Shown here one piece after another: positions 15,537 to 22,799 of a stretch of 64,000 nt of DNA. The DNA is from Haloarcula amylovorans. GTDB taxonomy: Archaea; Halobacteriota; Halobacteria; Halobacteriales; Haloarculaceae. The translations under genes and the position numbers were made by a program. The first letter of the stretch is position 1, and every line of letters begins with the position of its first letter. The notes under the pieces were generated by a model. That model was not told where the DNA came from, searched no databases, and saw nothing but the letters and a program-made list of their open reading frames with translations. Where the stretch lies: the NCBI RefSeq assembly GCF_004681185.1, contig NZ_SRIF01000002.1, positions 1,175,456-1,239,455 on the forward strand, written 5' to 3'.

Positions 15537-16592
15537 ATGAGCGAAGACTTGGGGACAGTCGACCGGGCCATCCTGAACGCGTTTCAGGGCGGATTTCCGG
15601 TCGTCGAACGGCCGTTCGAACCCGCGGCGGCCGCGCTGGCGGACCACGGTGTCGACGTGAGCGCCGACGAACTCCTCGACCGTATCCGTCGACTTGACGA
15701 CGAGGGAATTCTCACGCGCTTTGGCGCACTCATCGACGCCGAGGAAATCGGCGGGACGGCGACGCTCGTGGCGACGCACGCGCCCGAGGACGCGTACGAC
15801 GACCACGTCGAGTTGGTCAACGCCCACCCGGAAGTCGCCCACAACTACGAACGCGAACACCCGTATCTCAACATGTGGTTCGTCCTCTCCGTCGTGGACG
15901 AGGGCCGCGTCGAGGACGTGCTGGCCGAGATCGAGGCGGAGACGGGCGAACCGACGTTCAACCTGCCTAAACAGCAGGAGTTTCACGTCGGCGCGAAGTT
16001 CCCCGTCGAAGGGCCACAGACGCAGGCGGTGGACTGCTTCGACGCCGGAGCGGACGTGGCCCCGACCGACCGGCAGTCGCTGACGCCCGACGAACTGGAC
16101 CTCGTCTTGGAGATACAGGGCGGACTCCCGGTCACCGAGACGCCGTACGCCGACGTGGCCGCGGCTATCGGCGCGGAGACGGAGTGGGTCGTCGAGACCA
16201 TCAAGCGGTTCGATTTAGAGGGGAAGGTGCGCCGGGTCGGCGTCATCCCGAACCACTACGCGCTGGGGTACTCGGAGAACGGGATGACCGTCTGGGACGT
16301 GCCCGACGATGTGGTCGACGAGGTCGGTCCCGCGATCGCCCAGTTCGACTTCGTCACCCACTGTTACGAGCGGCCGCGACACGACGGCGTCTGGCCGTAC
16401 AACTTCTTCGCGATGACGCACGGACGGAGCGAGGCCGAGAGTCAAGAGCGCATCCAGCAGGTCCGCGACCGGATGGCCGAGTACTGGGACGTCACAGAGG
16501 ACGACTGGGACACGCTGTTCTCGACGCGTATCCTCAAGAAGACCGGCATCAGACTGGACGACCGCGCGGCGGCCAACGTCGAGTCAGCCTGA
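15537..16592 (+). CDS. ahbAB: Siroheme decarboxylase AhbA-AhbB fusion (Lrp/AsnC-like)
   Basis: This 351-residue protein joins two Lrp/AsnC-like halves: residues 1 to about 175 (DRAILNAFQGGFPV with a wHTH and an RFGALI segment) and about 185-345 (LEIQGGLPVTETPYADVAAA, then VRRVGVIPNHYALGY). Each half has the decarboxylase layout. The pair converts siroheme to didecarboxysiroheme, an early step of the alternative haem pathway. Its neighbours are precorrin-2 dehydrogenase and glutamyl-tRNA reductase, so haem synthesis rather than transcription control is the likely role. I start at ATG 15537; a GTG two codons earlier is possible. Confidence 0.88.
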   Translation: MSEDLGTVDRAILNAFQGGFPVVERPFEPAAAALADHGVDVSADELLDRIRRLDDEGILTRFGALIDAEEIGGTATLVATHAPEDAYDDHVELVNAHPEVAHNYEREHPYLNMWFVLSVVDEGRVEDVLAEIEAETGEPTFNLPKQQEFHVGAKFPVEGPQTQAVDCFDAGADVAPTDRQSLTPDELDLVLEIQGGLPVTETPYADVAAAIGAETEWVVETIKRFDLEGKVRRVGVIPNHYALGYSENGMTVWDVPDDVVDEVGPAIAQFDFVTHCYERPRHDGVWPYNFFAMTHGRSEAESQERIQQVRDRMAEYWDVTEDDWDTLFSTRILKKTGIRLDDRAAANVESA

Positions 16593-16611
16593 GTAACGAC
16601 TACGAATATCG

Positions 16612-17262
16612 ATGATACCGCTACTCCACGACTTCGAAGGCGAGACGGTACTGGTCTTCGGCGGCGGCCCCGTCGGCGCGCGGAAGGCCCGCCGGTTCGC
16701 TGTCGAAGCCGAAGTCGTCGTCGTCGTCAGTCCGGACTTCGCCGACCGCGAGTTCGGCGGAGCCGAGCGAGTGCGCGCGGCCCCCGACGCCGACGCGATT
16801 CGTGAGTGGCTCGACCGAACCGACCCCGCGCTCGTCGTCGCCGCGACGGACGACGCCGACCTGAACGACGCCGCGGAAACGGCCGCCCGAGAACGGGATG
16901 CGCTCGTCAATCGCGCCGACGACCACGGCGAACAGTCCGTCGGAAACGTCGTCGTCCCGGCGACAGTTCGGGACGACCCGGTGACGCTGGCCGTCGCCAC
17001 CGGTGGCCGCTCGCCCGCGCTGTCGAAGCACCTCCGCGAGCGCTTCGAGACGGAGTTTTCGAACGCTGGCGAGATGGCCGAACTGACCGGCGACCTTCGG
17101 GAAGAACTGAAATCGGCGGGCGTCCCCCCGGCGGAACGCCGCGAGGCCGTCCGCGCCGTCGTCAGGGAGGATGCTGTTTGGAAGGCTTTAGATAGTGGCA
17201 GGTCCAAGGCACGACAGGTAGCCACAGACGTGATCGGGGATATTTCGGGTGATTCGTCGTGA
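16612..17262 (+). CDS. Precorrin-2 dehydrogenase / sirohydrochlorin ferrochelatase family
   Basis: This 216-residue protein starts at ATG 16612, 19 bases after ahbAB. The Rossmann motif FGGGPVGARKA (about residues 16-26) binds NAD, and VNRADDHGEQSVGNVVVPA and ATGGRSPALSKHLRE match the SirC/CysG N-terminal dehydrogenase. It oxidises precorrin-2 to sirohydrochlorin. Separate ferrochelatase activity is not evident from the sequence. The stop codon overlaps the GTG of hemA by four bases, so it is translationally coupled. Confidence 0.9.
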   Translation: MIPLLHDFEGETVLVFGGGPVGARKARRFAVEAEVVVVVSPDFADREFGGAERVRAAPDADAIREWLDRTDPALVVAATDDADLNDAAETAARERDALVNRADDHGEQSVGNVVVPATVRDDPVTLAVATGGRSPALSKHLRERFETEFSNAGEMAELTGDLREELKSAGVPPAERREAVRAVVREDAVWKALDSGRSKARQVATDVIGDISGDSS

Positions 17263-18602
17263 GAGAGCAGACGGGTGTCATCGTCGGCATTCGCGTCACC
17301 CACGAGGACGCGACGGTCGACCAGTTAGAAGCCGCCGCCGCGGACAGCCAACGCCACGCCGTCGAGTCGCTGCTCTCCCGGCGATTCATCGAGGAGGCGT
17401 TCGTCCTCCAGACGTGTAACCGAACCGAGTCGTACGTCGTCGCGCCGGACCACGAGACCGGACTGGCGGCGCTCTCCCCCGTCGTGGCGGACGTCTCGGA
17501 CGACGTCGTCGTCGAGATGGATCACGAGGCGAGCCTGCGCCACCTCCTGCGGGTCGGCGCGGGACTGGAATCCATCGTCCTCGGCGAGGACCAGATTCTC
17601 GGCCAGTTACGCGACGCCTACGAGGACGCCCGAGGCGTCGGCGGCATCGGGACGCTGCTTGAAGACGGCGTGACGAAGGCCATGCGCGTCGGCGAACGCG
17701 CCCGCAACGAGACGACCATCAACGAGGGGGTCGTCTCGCTGGCCTCCGCGGCCGTCCGACTGGTGGACAGAGAGTGTGCGCTCGCCGGCGAGACCGCGCT
17801 CGTCGTCGGTGCCGGCGAGATGGGACAGCTCGCCGCGAGAGCGCTCGCTGAGCGCGTCGACCGGGTCCTCGTCGCCAACCGAACGGTGCCTCACGCCGAA
17901 CACGTCGCCGAGACAATCGACGTGGACGCCAGCGCCGTCGCGCTGGACGCGGTGGAGGCCGCCGTCGAATCGGCTCGCATCGTCGTCTCGGCGACGGGGA
18001 GCACCGAACACGTCTTCGACGCCGACACCTTCGCCGAGTCAGGCGAGACGTACGTCGTCGACATCGCTCAACCCCGCGACGTCTCCTCGGACGCCGACCG
18101 TGTCCCCGGCGTCACCGTCTACGACCTCGACGCGCTGGAGTCGGTCACCGAGGAGACGCGCGCCCAGCGAGAGCTGGCAGCTGCGGAAGTCGAAGCCATC
18201 GTCGACGAGGAGTTCGACCGCCTGCTGGCCCAGTACAAGCGAAAGCGGGCCGACCGCGTCATCTCCGCGATGTACGAGAGCGCAGAGCAGGTCAAGGCCG
18301 CCGAACTCAACCGGGCGATGGCCAGCGAGGAGTTCGACGAGGCCCAGCGCGAGGTGATGGAGTCGATGGCCGACGCCATCGTCTCGCAACTGCTCGCGGC
18401 CCCGACCCGAAGCCTGCGTGACGCCGCCGAAGACGACGACTGGTCGACCATTCAGACTGCACTGGAGCTGTTCGACCCGAACTTCGGCCCCGATTCCAGT
18501 GGCCCACCGGCCTTCGTCGAAGACATGGCCGTCGAGGACATCCCTGAGGGTATGCGTGAGGAGATCCCGGCGTCGGTTCTCGACCAGTTAGCCGACGACT
18601 GA
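17259..18602 (+). CDS. hemA: Glutamyl-tRNA reductase
   Basis: This 447-residue enzyme commits glutamyl-tRNA to 5-aminolevulinate. The GTG start at 17259 overlaps the previous stop. The catalytic Cys53 lies in LQTCNRTESY, the NADPH-binding region reads LVVGAGEMGQLAARAL at about 175, and the C-terminal dimerisation domain follows. The order ahbAB-sirC-hemA links the first committed step to the sirohaem branch. Confidence 0.96.
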   Translation: MREQTGVIVGIRVTHEDATVDQLEAAAADSQRHAVESLLSRRFIEEAFVLQTCNRTESYVVAPDHETGLAALSPVVADVSDDVVVEMDHEASLRHLLRVGAGLESIVLGEDQILGQLRDAYEDARGVGGIGTLLEDGVTKAMRVGERARNETTINEGVVSLASAAVRLVDRECALAGETALVVGAGEMGQLAARALAERVDRVLVANRTVPHAEHVAETIDVDASAVALDAVEAAVESARIVVSATGSTEHVFDADTFAESGETYVVDIAQPRDVSSDADRVPGVTVYDLDALESVTEETRAQRELAAAEVEAIVDEEFDRLLAQYKRKRADRVISAMYESAEQVKAAELNRAMASEEFDEAQREVMESMADAIVSQLLAAPTRSLRDAAEDDDWSTIQTALELFDPNFGPDSSGPPAFVEDMAVEDIPEGMREEIPASVLDQLADD

Positions 18603-18606
18603 GCGG

Positions 18607-18897
18607 ATGGTCTCGCTCGTCCCATTCCTCGTCGGTATCGGCTTCGTCGCGGCGGCCGTCGGCGGGCTCTCCGAGGTGACGAACTACACCGAACAGCAGC
18701 GCAAAGACGAGCGCCGACTAATGCAGGCGTTCACCTATGGCTGTCTCCTCCTCCTGGCGTTGGGTCTGGCGGCAGTGTGGGTCAGCCTTCGGAACGCCGA
18801 TCTCCCGGCGTGGTTAGTCGGAAGCATCACCGTCACCGTCGTCGCCGTCGTCCTCGTCCAGCGGCGACTTCGCAATCGACTGGGACTCGACGACTGA
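18607..18897 (+). CDS. Small membrane protein, unknown, downstream of hemA
   Basis: This 96-residue protein has three hydrophobic helices (about residues 2-22, 40-58, 66-84) and a basic end. No conserved family is recognised. It starts five bases after the hemA stop and is on the same strand, so it is probably part of that operon. A role in membrane-bound haem or tetrapyrrole handling is possible but unsupported. Its stop codon is the first element of the palindrome at 18897. Confidence 0.65.
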   Translation: MVSLVPFLVGIGFVAAAVGGLSEVTNYTEQQRKDERRLMQAFTYGCLLLLALGLAAVWVSLRNADLPAWLVGSITVTVVAVVLVQRRLRNRLGLDD

Positions 18898-18975
18898 TAC
18901 GGATTGTTGTAGCTGTTTACCGGTAATCGTCGCACCGGGCCCGAGGATACCGTACGAGACTACAACAATCCGTAT
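18897..18975 (+). repeat. ~80-bp inverted-repeat element, copy 1
   Basis: ATACGGATTGTTGTAG (18897-18912) and CTACAACAATCCGTAT (18960-18975) are perfect 16-bp complements around a ~47-base core with an ACCGGTAATCGTCGCACCGG segment. The upstream stop TGA supplies the leading TGATACGG. Copies 2 and 3 are at 19312 and 53409. This is the best preserved copy. Confidence 0.75.
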
Positions 18976-19033
18976 GAGACAGTCGACCCAGACCGACCCA
19001 ACTGATTTGGGCCTGGCAGGCGACCGGTCGAGT

Positions 19034-19312
19034 ATGGCAGACCTGCTATCCGACGAGGAGATAGCCGATCGTATCCCCGACGACTGGGAGCGAGAGGACG
19101 ACGAGATCGTCCGTACCTTCGAGTTCGACGAGTACCTCGACGCCTCGGGCTTTCTGGGCGCGGCCGCGGGCGTCGCCGAAGACGCGTTCCACCACCCGGA
19201 GATGACGATCCGGTGGGGCGAAGTCGAGGTGCGCCTGACGACCCACGACGCGGGCGGCATCACCGACAACGACATCGACATGGCCGAACGGCTGAACGGC
19301 GTCTACGAGTGA
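19034..19312 (+). CDS. Pterin-4a-carbinolamine dehydratase
   Basis: This 92-residue protein starts at ATG 19034 (MADLLSDEEIADR), the usual position; the longer frame from 18974 would start inside the palindromic element. The motif AFHHPEMTIRWGEVEVRL is the dehydratase signature with the paired His residues, and THDAGGITDNDIDMA follows. The enzyme recycles tetrahydropterin after aromatic hydroxylation. The gene sits between two copies of the ~80-bp element. Confidence 0.9.
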   Translation: MADLLSDEEIADRIPDDWEREDDEIVRTFEFDEYLDASGFLGAAAGVAEDAFHHPEMTIRWGEVEVRLTTHDAGGITDNDIDMAERLNGVYE

Positions 19313-19393
19313 TACGGATTGTTGGAGATTATTTCCAGATAGCACCGACCCCGGTGTCGGCGTGTGTCGGTCAATCGCTACAACAAACCATAT
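19312..19393 (+). repeat. ~80-bp inverted-repeat element, copy 2 (degenerate)
   Basis: ATACGGATTGTTGGAG (19312-19327) faces CTACAACAAACCATAT (19378-19393); the arms differ from perfect complementarity at three positions. As in copy 1, the upstream gene's TGA opens the element and TATGAG closes it. Confidence 0.65.
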
Positions 19394-19399
19394 GAGCCG

Positions 19400-19795
19400 A
19401 TGACGGAGCGCGGAACCGACCCGATGGCCGCGCCAGCCCGGTACGTCTTCCGCGTCACCTTCCGCCTCGATCCGGCGCAGGGAGTGACTACCGAGCCGAA
19501 CCGCTTCGAAACGACGCTGTACCGGGCGGCCGATCCGCCGGGCGAAGACGGGTGGCTGTTCTTCCGTGACAACTGTTGGCGGGGGAACGTTGCCGACGAG
19601 GAACACGTCCGGCGCTTGGCAGAAGATCTGCTGGGGGTCTCCGTCGAATCAGTCTCGTTCAGTGAACTCCAGACGACCGAGGCGTACCTCGACGACCTCA
19701 AGGCGGCTATCGCGGCCGACCTCGGCGCGTTCAACGCCGACAACGTCACCGAGGTGCTCTCGAAGTACCTCGGGAGCTCTATCCGCGTCGAGTGA
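19400..19795 (+). CDS. LWR-salt family haloarchaeal protein
   Basis: This 131-residue protein starts at ATG 19400 or possibly ATG 19424. The segments GWLFFRDNCWRG and SVSFSELQTTEAYLDDLK match the haloarchaeal LWR-salt family, where the usual FRDNLWRG here reads FRDNCWRG. The proteins are of unknown function. It follows the pterin dehydratase and copy 2 of the palindromic element on the same strand. Confidence 0.72.
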   Translation: MTERGTDPMAAPARYVFRVTFRLDPAQGVTTEPNRFETTLYRAADPPGEDGWLFFRDNCWRGNVADEEHVRRLAEDLLGVSVESVSFSELQTTEAYLDDLKAAIAADLGAFNADNVTEVLSKYLGSSIRVE

Positions 19796-19891
19796 GTCGA
19801 GCTACCACGAACCACTCATTGTTATACGCTTGTTAAACAGGTTTTAGGGCCAACAAGACTTTATCGGAATCTCCCCAATACATGTAATCCT

Positions 19892-20521
19892 ATGGCACAC
19901 AACTATGACTTCTGGCTGTTCGACCTCGACGGGACGCTCATCGACGTCGACCCCGGGTATCCGCCAGCAGTCATAGCTCGTGTGGGCGAGCGACTCGGTC
20001 ACGGGTTCAGTGACGAGGAGGCGACCCGCCTCTGGTACGGGCAGGGCGACGCCCGCGAGAACCTCCTCGCTGAACGCGGCATCGGTGCCGAACAGTTCTG
20101 GGACGCCTTCCACGAGGAGGAAGACCCCCACGAACGAGCCGAAGCGGCGTACCTCTACGACGATGCCGAGCAGTTCCTCGCCGACCGAACGGAACCCGTT
20201 GGACTGGTCACCCACTGCCAGGAGTACCTGACCGGTCCCGTCCTCGACGCCCTGGACATCACCGACTGGTTCGACACCGTCGTCTGCTGTGACGACGACA
20301 TCGGCTGGAAACCAGACCCGGAGCCGCTCCACCGCGCGATGGACGAGATGGGCGTCGGGCACAACGGCCACGTCGGCGCGATGGCGGGCGACAACCCCGG
20401 CGACATCGGTGCGGCGCGCAACGCCGGCCTCGACGGCATCCACGTCGCCCGGGAGGTCGACACCGACCGGGACCGCTGCGTGCGCGGCGACCACCGCGTC
20501 ACGTCGCTACTCGACCTCTAA
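19892..20521 (+). CDS. HAD-family hydrolase
   Basis: This 209-residue enzyme has motif I DLDGT with catalytic Asp11 and Asp13, motif II VTHCQEYLT, motif III Lys in GWKPDPEPLHRAM and motif IV AGDNPGDIGAA. It belongs to the phosphoglycolate-phosphatase-like subfamily with a helical cap. The phosphorylated substrate is unknown. A TATA-like CTTTAT lies near 19858-19863. The 3' end nearly meets that of the convergent MoeA-like gene. Confidence 0.88.
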   Translation: MAHNYDFWLFDLDGTLIDVDPGYPPAVIARVGERLGHGFSDEEATRLWYGQGDARENLLAERGIGAEQFWDAFHEEEDPHERAEAAYLYDDAEQFLADRTEPVGLVTHCQEYLTGPVLDALDITDWFDTVVCCDDDIGWKPDPEPLHRAMDEMGVGHNGHVGAMAGDNPGDIGAARNAGLDGIHVAREVDTDRDRCVRGDHRVTSLLDL

Positions 20522-20526
20522 GGGCG

Positions 20527-21456
20527 CTACGGGAGGAAGTCCCAGTTCTCGACGGCGACGGTCTCGCCGGCGGCCACCCGTTCGGTCTCCTCGGGGACCG
20601 TCACCCAGCCGTCGGCCCGTGTCGCCGACCCGAGGTCGATTCCCGAGAGCGGCGTCGCGGTCCCCTGTTCGTGCGAGACGGGAACGAACACTCGGCGCGC
20701 CGCCGTCGTCTCGATGACTTCGGTGAGCGTCGCATCGGCCGTCGGGTGCGACGAGAAGGGCGCGCCGCCGAAGGCCTTCACGAGCGGGCGGAGCAACTGG
20801 ACGGCTCCGACGCGGGCGGCGACCGTCGACTCCGGCAGGAGGAGGACGGGCCGATCCTCGACGACGGCCAGCCCCGTCTCGTGGCCGGGTGAGATGGCGA
20901 CCCGGTCGGCGATCAGGTCGCCGAGGTCAGCGATCACCTCTCGGAGTGTGTCGCCGGGTTCGGTCCCGGTGAGGACGATGACCTCGCAGGTCAGATCCCG
21001 CTGGACGGCCATCCGCAGAGCGGGCGCGTCGTCTGCGACTACGTCGCGATACGTGACCTTCGCGCCCCAGCGGTCGGCGTACTGCGCGAGGGTGAATCCC
21101 GACGTTTCGACGCGTTCGCCTTCGGCGGCCTCACGCTGGACGAGTTCGTCGCCGGTCGGGACGACGCCCACCTGCGGGCGCTGGCGGACGTGTAGTTCGT
21201 TGCGGCCCGCGGCCTTCAATAGACCGAGGTCGGCGGGTCTGAGTTGCCACCCACGTTCGAAGACCGCGTCACCGACGGCGATATTTGCGTCCGGAACGGC
21301 TTCGTCGGCCGTCGCGTCGTCCGCGAGCACTCGACCGACGGCGACGGAGAGCGGGACGCGGTCGGTGCGGTCTACGGGGACTGCGTAACTTCCGAGCTGC
21401 CGACGCGCAGTCTCCAGAGTACATTCGTTCCTGTCCGTCGGTGCCGGGCCGGTCAT
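20527..21456 (-). CDS. Shortened molybdopterin molybdotransferase-like protein
   Basis: This 309-residue protein resembles MoeA, which inserts molybdate into molybdopterin, but is about 100 residues shorter. The first segment RVPLSVAVGRVLADDATADEAVPDANIA is MoeA-like but lacks the SAMDGYA motif. The central domain keeps PQVGVVPTGDELVQ, while the usual GGVSVGDY is changed to TGTEPGDT and the PGNP motif is absent. The C-terminal domain is present. It may bind molybdopterin but is unlikely to be a full MoeA; a true moeA is expected elsewhere in the genome. Confidence 0.75.
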   Translation of the reverse strand: MTGPAPTDRNECTLETARRQLGSYAVPVDRTDRVPLSVAVGRVLADDATADEAVPDANIAVGDAVFERGWQLRPADLGLLKAAGRNELHVRQRPQVGVVPTGDELVQREAAEGERVETSGFTLAQYADRWGAKVTYRDVVADDAPALRMAVQRDLTCEVIVLTGTEPGDTLREVIADLGDLIADRVAISPGHETGLAVVEDRPVLLLPESTVAARVGAVQLLRPLVKAFGGAPFSSHPTADATLTEVIETTAARRVFVPVSHEQGTATPLSGIDLGSATRADGWVTVPEETERVAAGETVAVENWDFLP

Positions 21457-21576
21457 ATTGGATCGTAGAACCGAACGAGCAAAAGATTCCGGAGTCCGGC
21501 AGTACTCGACTCTCCTCGGATTCGCGTGGCCATCTCACCGACAACGCTTTTTGCGTCTCCCAGACAGGAACGGCGT

Positions 21577-22350
21577 ATGGTCCTCCCGCAGCTGGTCGCG
21601 CTGGGTTTCGCCGCCGTCGCCGCCTACCTCCTCTACACTGGCGGCCGCGAACTCACGACGGTGTATCACGTCCTCCGCAACGACCCGGTCGAAGTGCGCT
21701 CACTCCACGGCCACACCGGTCCCGTCGAGATCGAGGGGACGGCGGTCGGGGGCGACGACGGAACGGTGACGGCCCCGTTCACCGGGTCGCCGTGTCTGGC
21801 CTACACCTACGAGGTCGAGGAGTTGCGTTCGTCTGGCAAGAGCGAATCGTGGCACACGCTGGACGAGGGGATGGGCGGCGTCGATTTCGTCGTGGACGAC
21901 GGCACCGGTCGCGTCCGGGTCGACCCGTCGGGGGCGGATGTCCGTCTCGAAGACCACACCGTAACGGTGCCGCCGGGGACGGAACTGCCGGACCGGCTGG
22001 CCGAGTACGTCGCCGCGACGGACGCTGTCGACCCACAGGACCGGACGGTGAATCTCCTCGTCACGGAGATCAACGTCGGCAACAAACAGCGATTCACCGA
22101 GCGGCGACTGGACGTCGGCGAGGCGGTGTACGTCTACGGGCAGGCCCGGCGCGGTCCCGCGGTCGAATGGGGGAGCAACGTCGTCGATGCCGTCGTGAGT
22201 GACGGTGACGGAACGCCGGTGTTCGTCATCTCGGACACCTCAGAACGCGGGACAGCGTGGCGAATCGCCCGCGGCGGGTTCTGGCGGGTTGGAGTGGCTC
22301 TCGTTGTCGGATTGCTCGGGGTGGTCTTTCTCGGACCGTTCGTCTGGTAG
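21577..22350 (+). CDS. GIDE-domain (E3 ligase-like BAM domain) membrane protein
   Basis: This 257-residue protein starts at ATG 21577 (MVLPQLVALGF). An N-terminal helix (residues 5-20) and a C-terminal helix (235-253) bracket a soluble GIDE/BAM-like domain, with GPVEIEGTAVGG, PFTGSPCLAYTYEVEEL and RFTERRLDVGEAVYVYG as landmarks. Eukaryotic MUL1/GIDE uses this domain at the mitochondrial surface, with a RING that is absent here. The archaeal function is unknown. It is followed on the same strand by Hsp20 and UbiB-like genes. Confidence 0.8.
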   Translation: MVLPQLVALGFAAVAAYLLYTGGRELTTVYHVLRNDPVEVRSLHGHTGPVEIEGTAVGGDDGTVTAPFTGSPCLAYTYEVEELRSSGKSESWHTLDEGMGGVDFVVDDGTGRVRVDPSGADVRLEDHTVTVPPGTELPDRLAEYVAATDAVDPQDRTVNLLVTEINVGNKQRFTERRLDVGEAVYVYGQARRGPAVEWGSNVVDAVVSDGDGTPVFVISDTSERGTAWRIARGGFWRVGVALVVGLLGVVFLGPFVW

Positions 22351-22424
22351 CGGGCGTCGAACGACACCCCTCCTCTGCTGCCGACACCGCCGGGTTTAAC
22401 GCTTCGCCGCTCCTACGTCGGCCC

Positions 22425-22781
22425 ATGTCAGCGCTGCGTGAGGCGTTGCGGGACCTCCCCGACGCCGTGTTCGCGGACGTACTCGAATCCGAGGAAGCGT
22501 ACCTGCTCGTGTTGGACTTGCCGGGCGTGACCGCGGAGTCGCTCGACGTCAGCGTCGAGGGCGGCCGCCTCGTCATCGAAGGGCAGCGCACGAAGGACGT
22601 TCCCTCGGAGTTCCGGTTCGTCCGTGAGGACCGCTCCGTGTTCCTCGACGTCGAACTACCGCTTCCGCCGGACGCCACCGGACAGGGCGGCGAGGGGACC
22701 GTCGAACGCGGCGTCCTCGAACTCCGCCTCCCGAAGGCCAGCGCCGCGCCGAGTACGACGATTCCCATCGACGAGGCCTGA
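22425..22781 (+). CDS. Hsp20 / alpha-crystallin family protein
   Basis: This 118-residue small chaperone starts at ATG 22425. The alpha-crystallin core reads YLLVLDLPGVTAESLDVSVE and GVLELRLPKA, a match to the conserved end of the family. The N-terminal arm is short and there is no typical I-X-I tail. It lies 18 bases before the UbiB-like gene. Confidence 0.85.
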   Translation: MSALREALRDLPDAVFADVLESEEAYLLVLDLPGVTAESLDVSVEGGRLVIEGQRTKDVPSEFRFVREDRSVFLDVELPLPPDATGQGGEGTVERGVLELRLPKASAAPSTTIPIDEA

Positions 22782-22799
22782 TCTCGGGGTGCCCAGTCG

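Noticed and set aside
15537..16592. Lrp/AsnC transcription regulator
   Set aside because: The double Lrp-like fusion beside precorrin-2 dehydrogenase and HemA fits siroheme decarboxylase better than a DNA-binding regulator.
18974..19033. N-terminal extension of the pterin dehydratase starting at ATG 18974
   Set aside because: This ATG is the end of the palindromic element (CCGTATGAG). The conserved protein begins at 19034.
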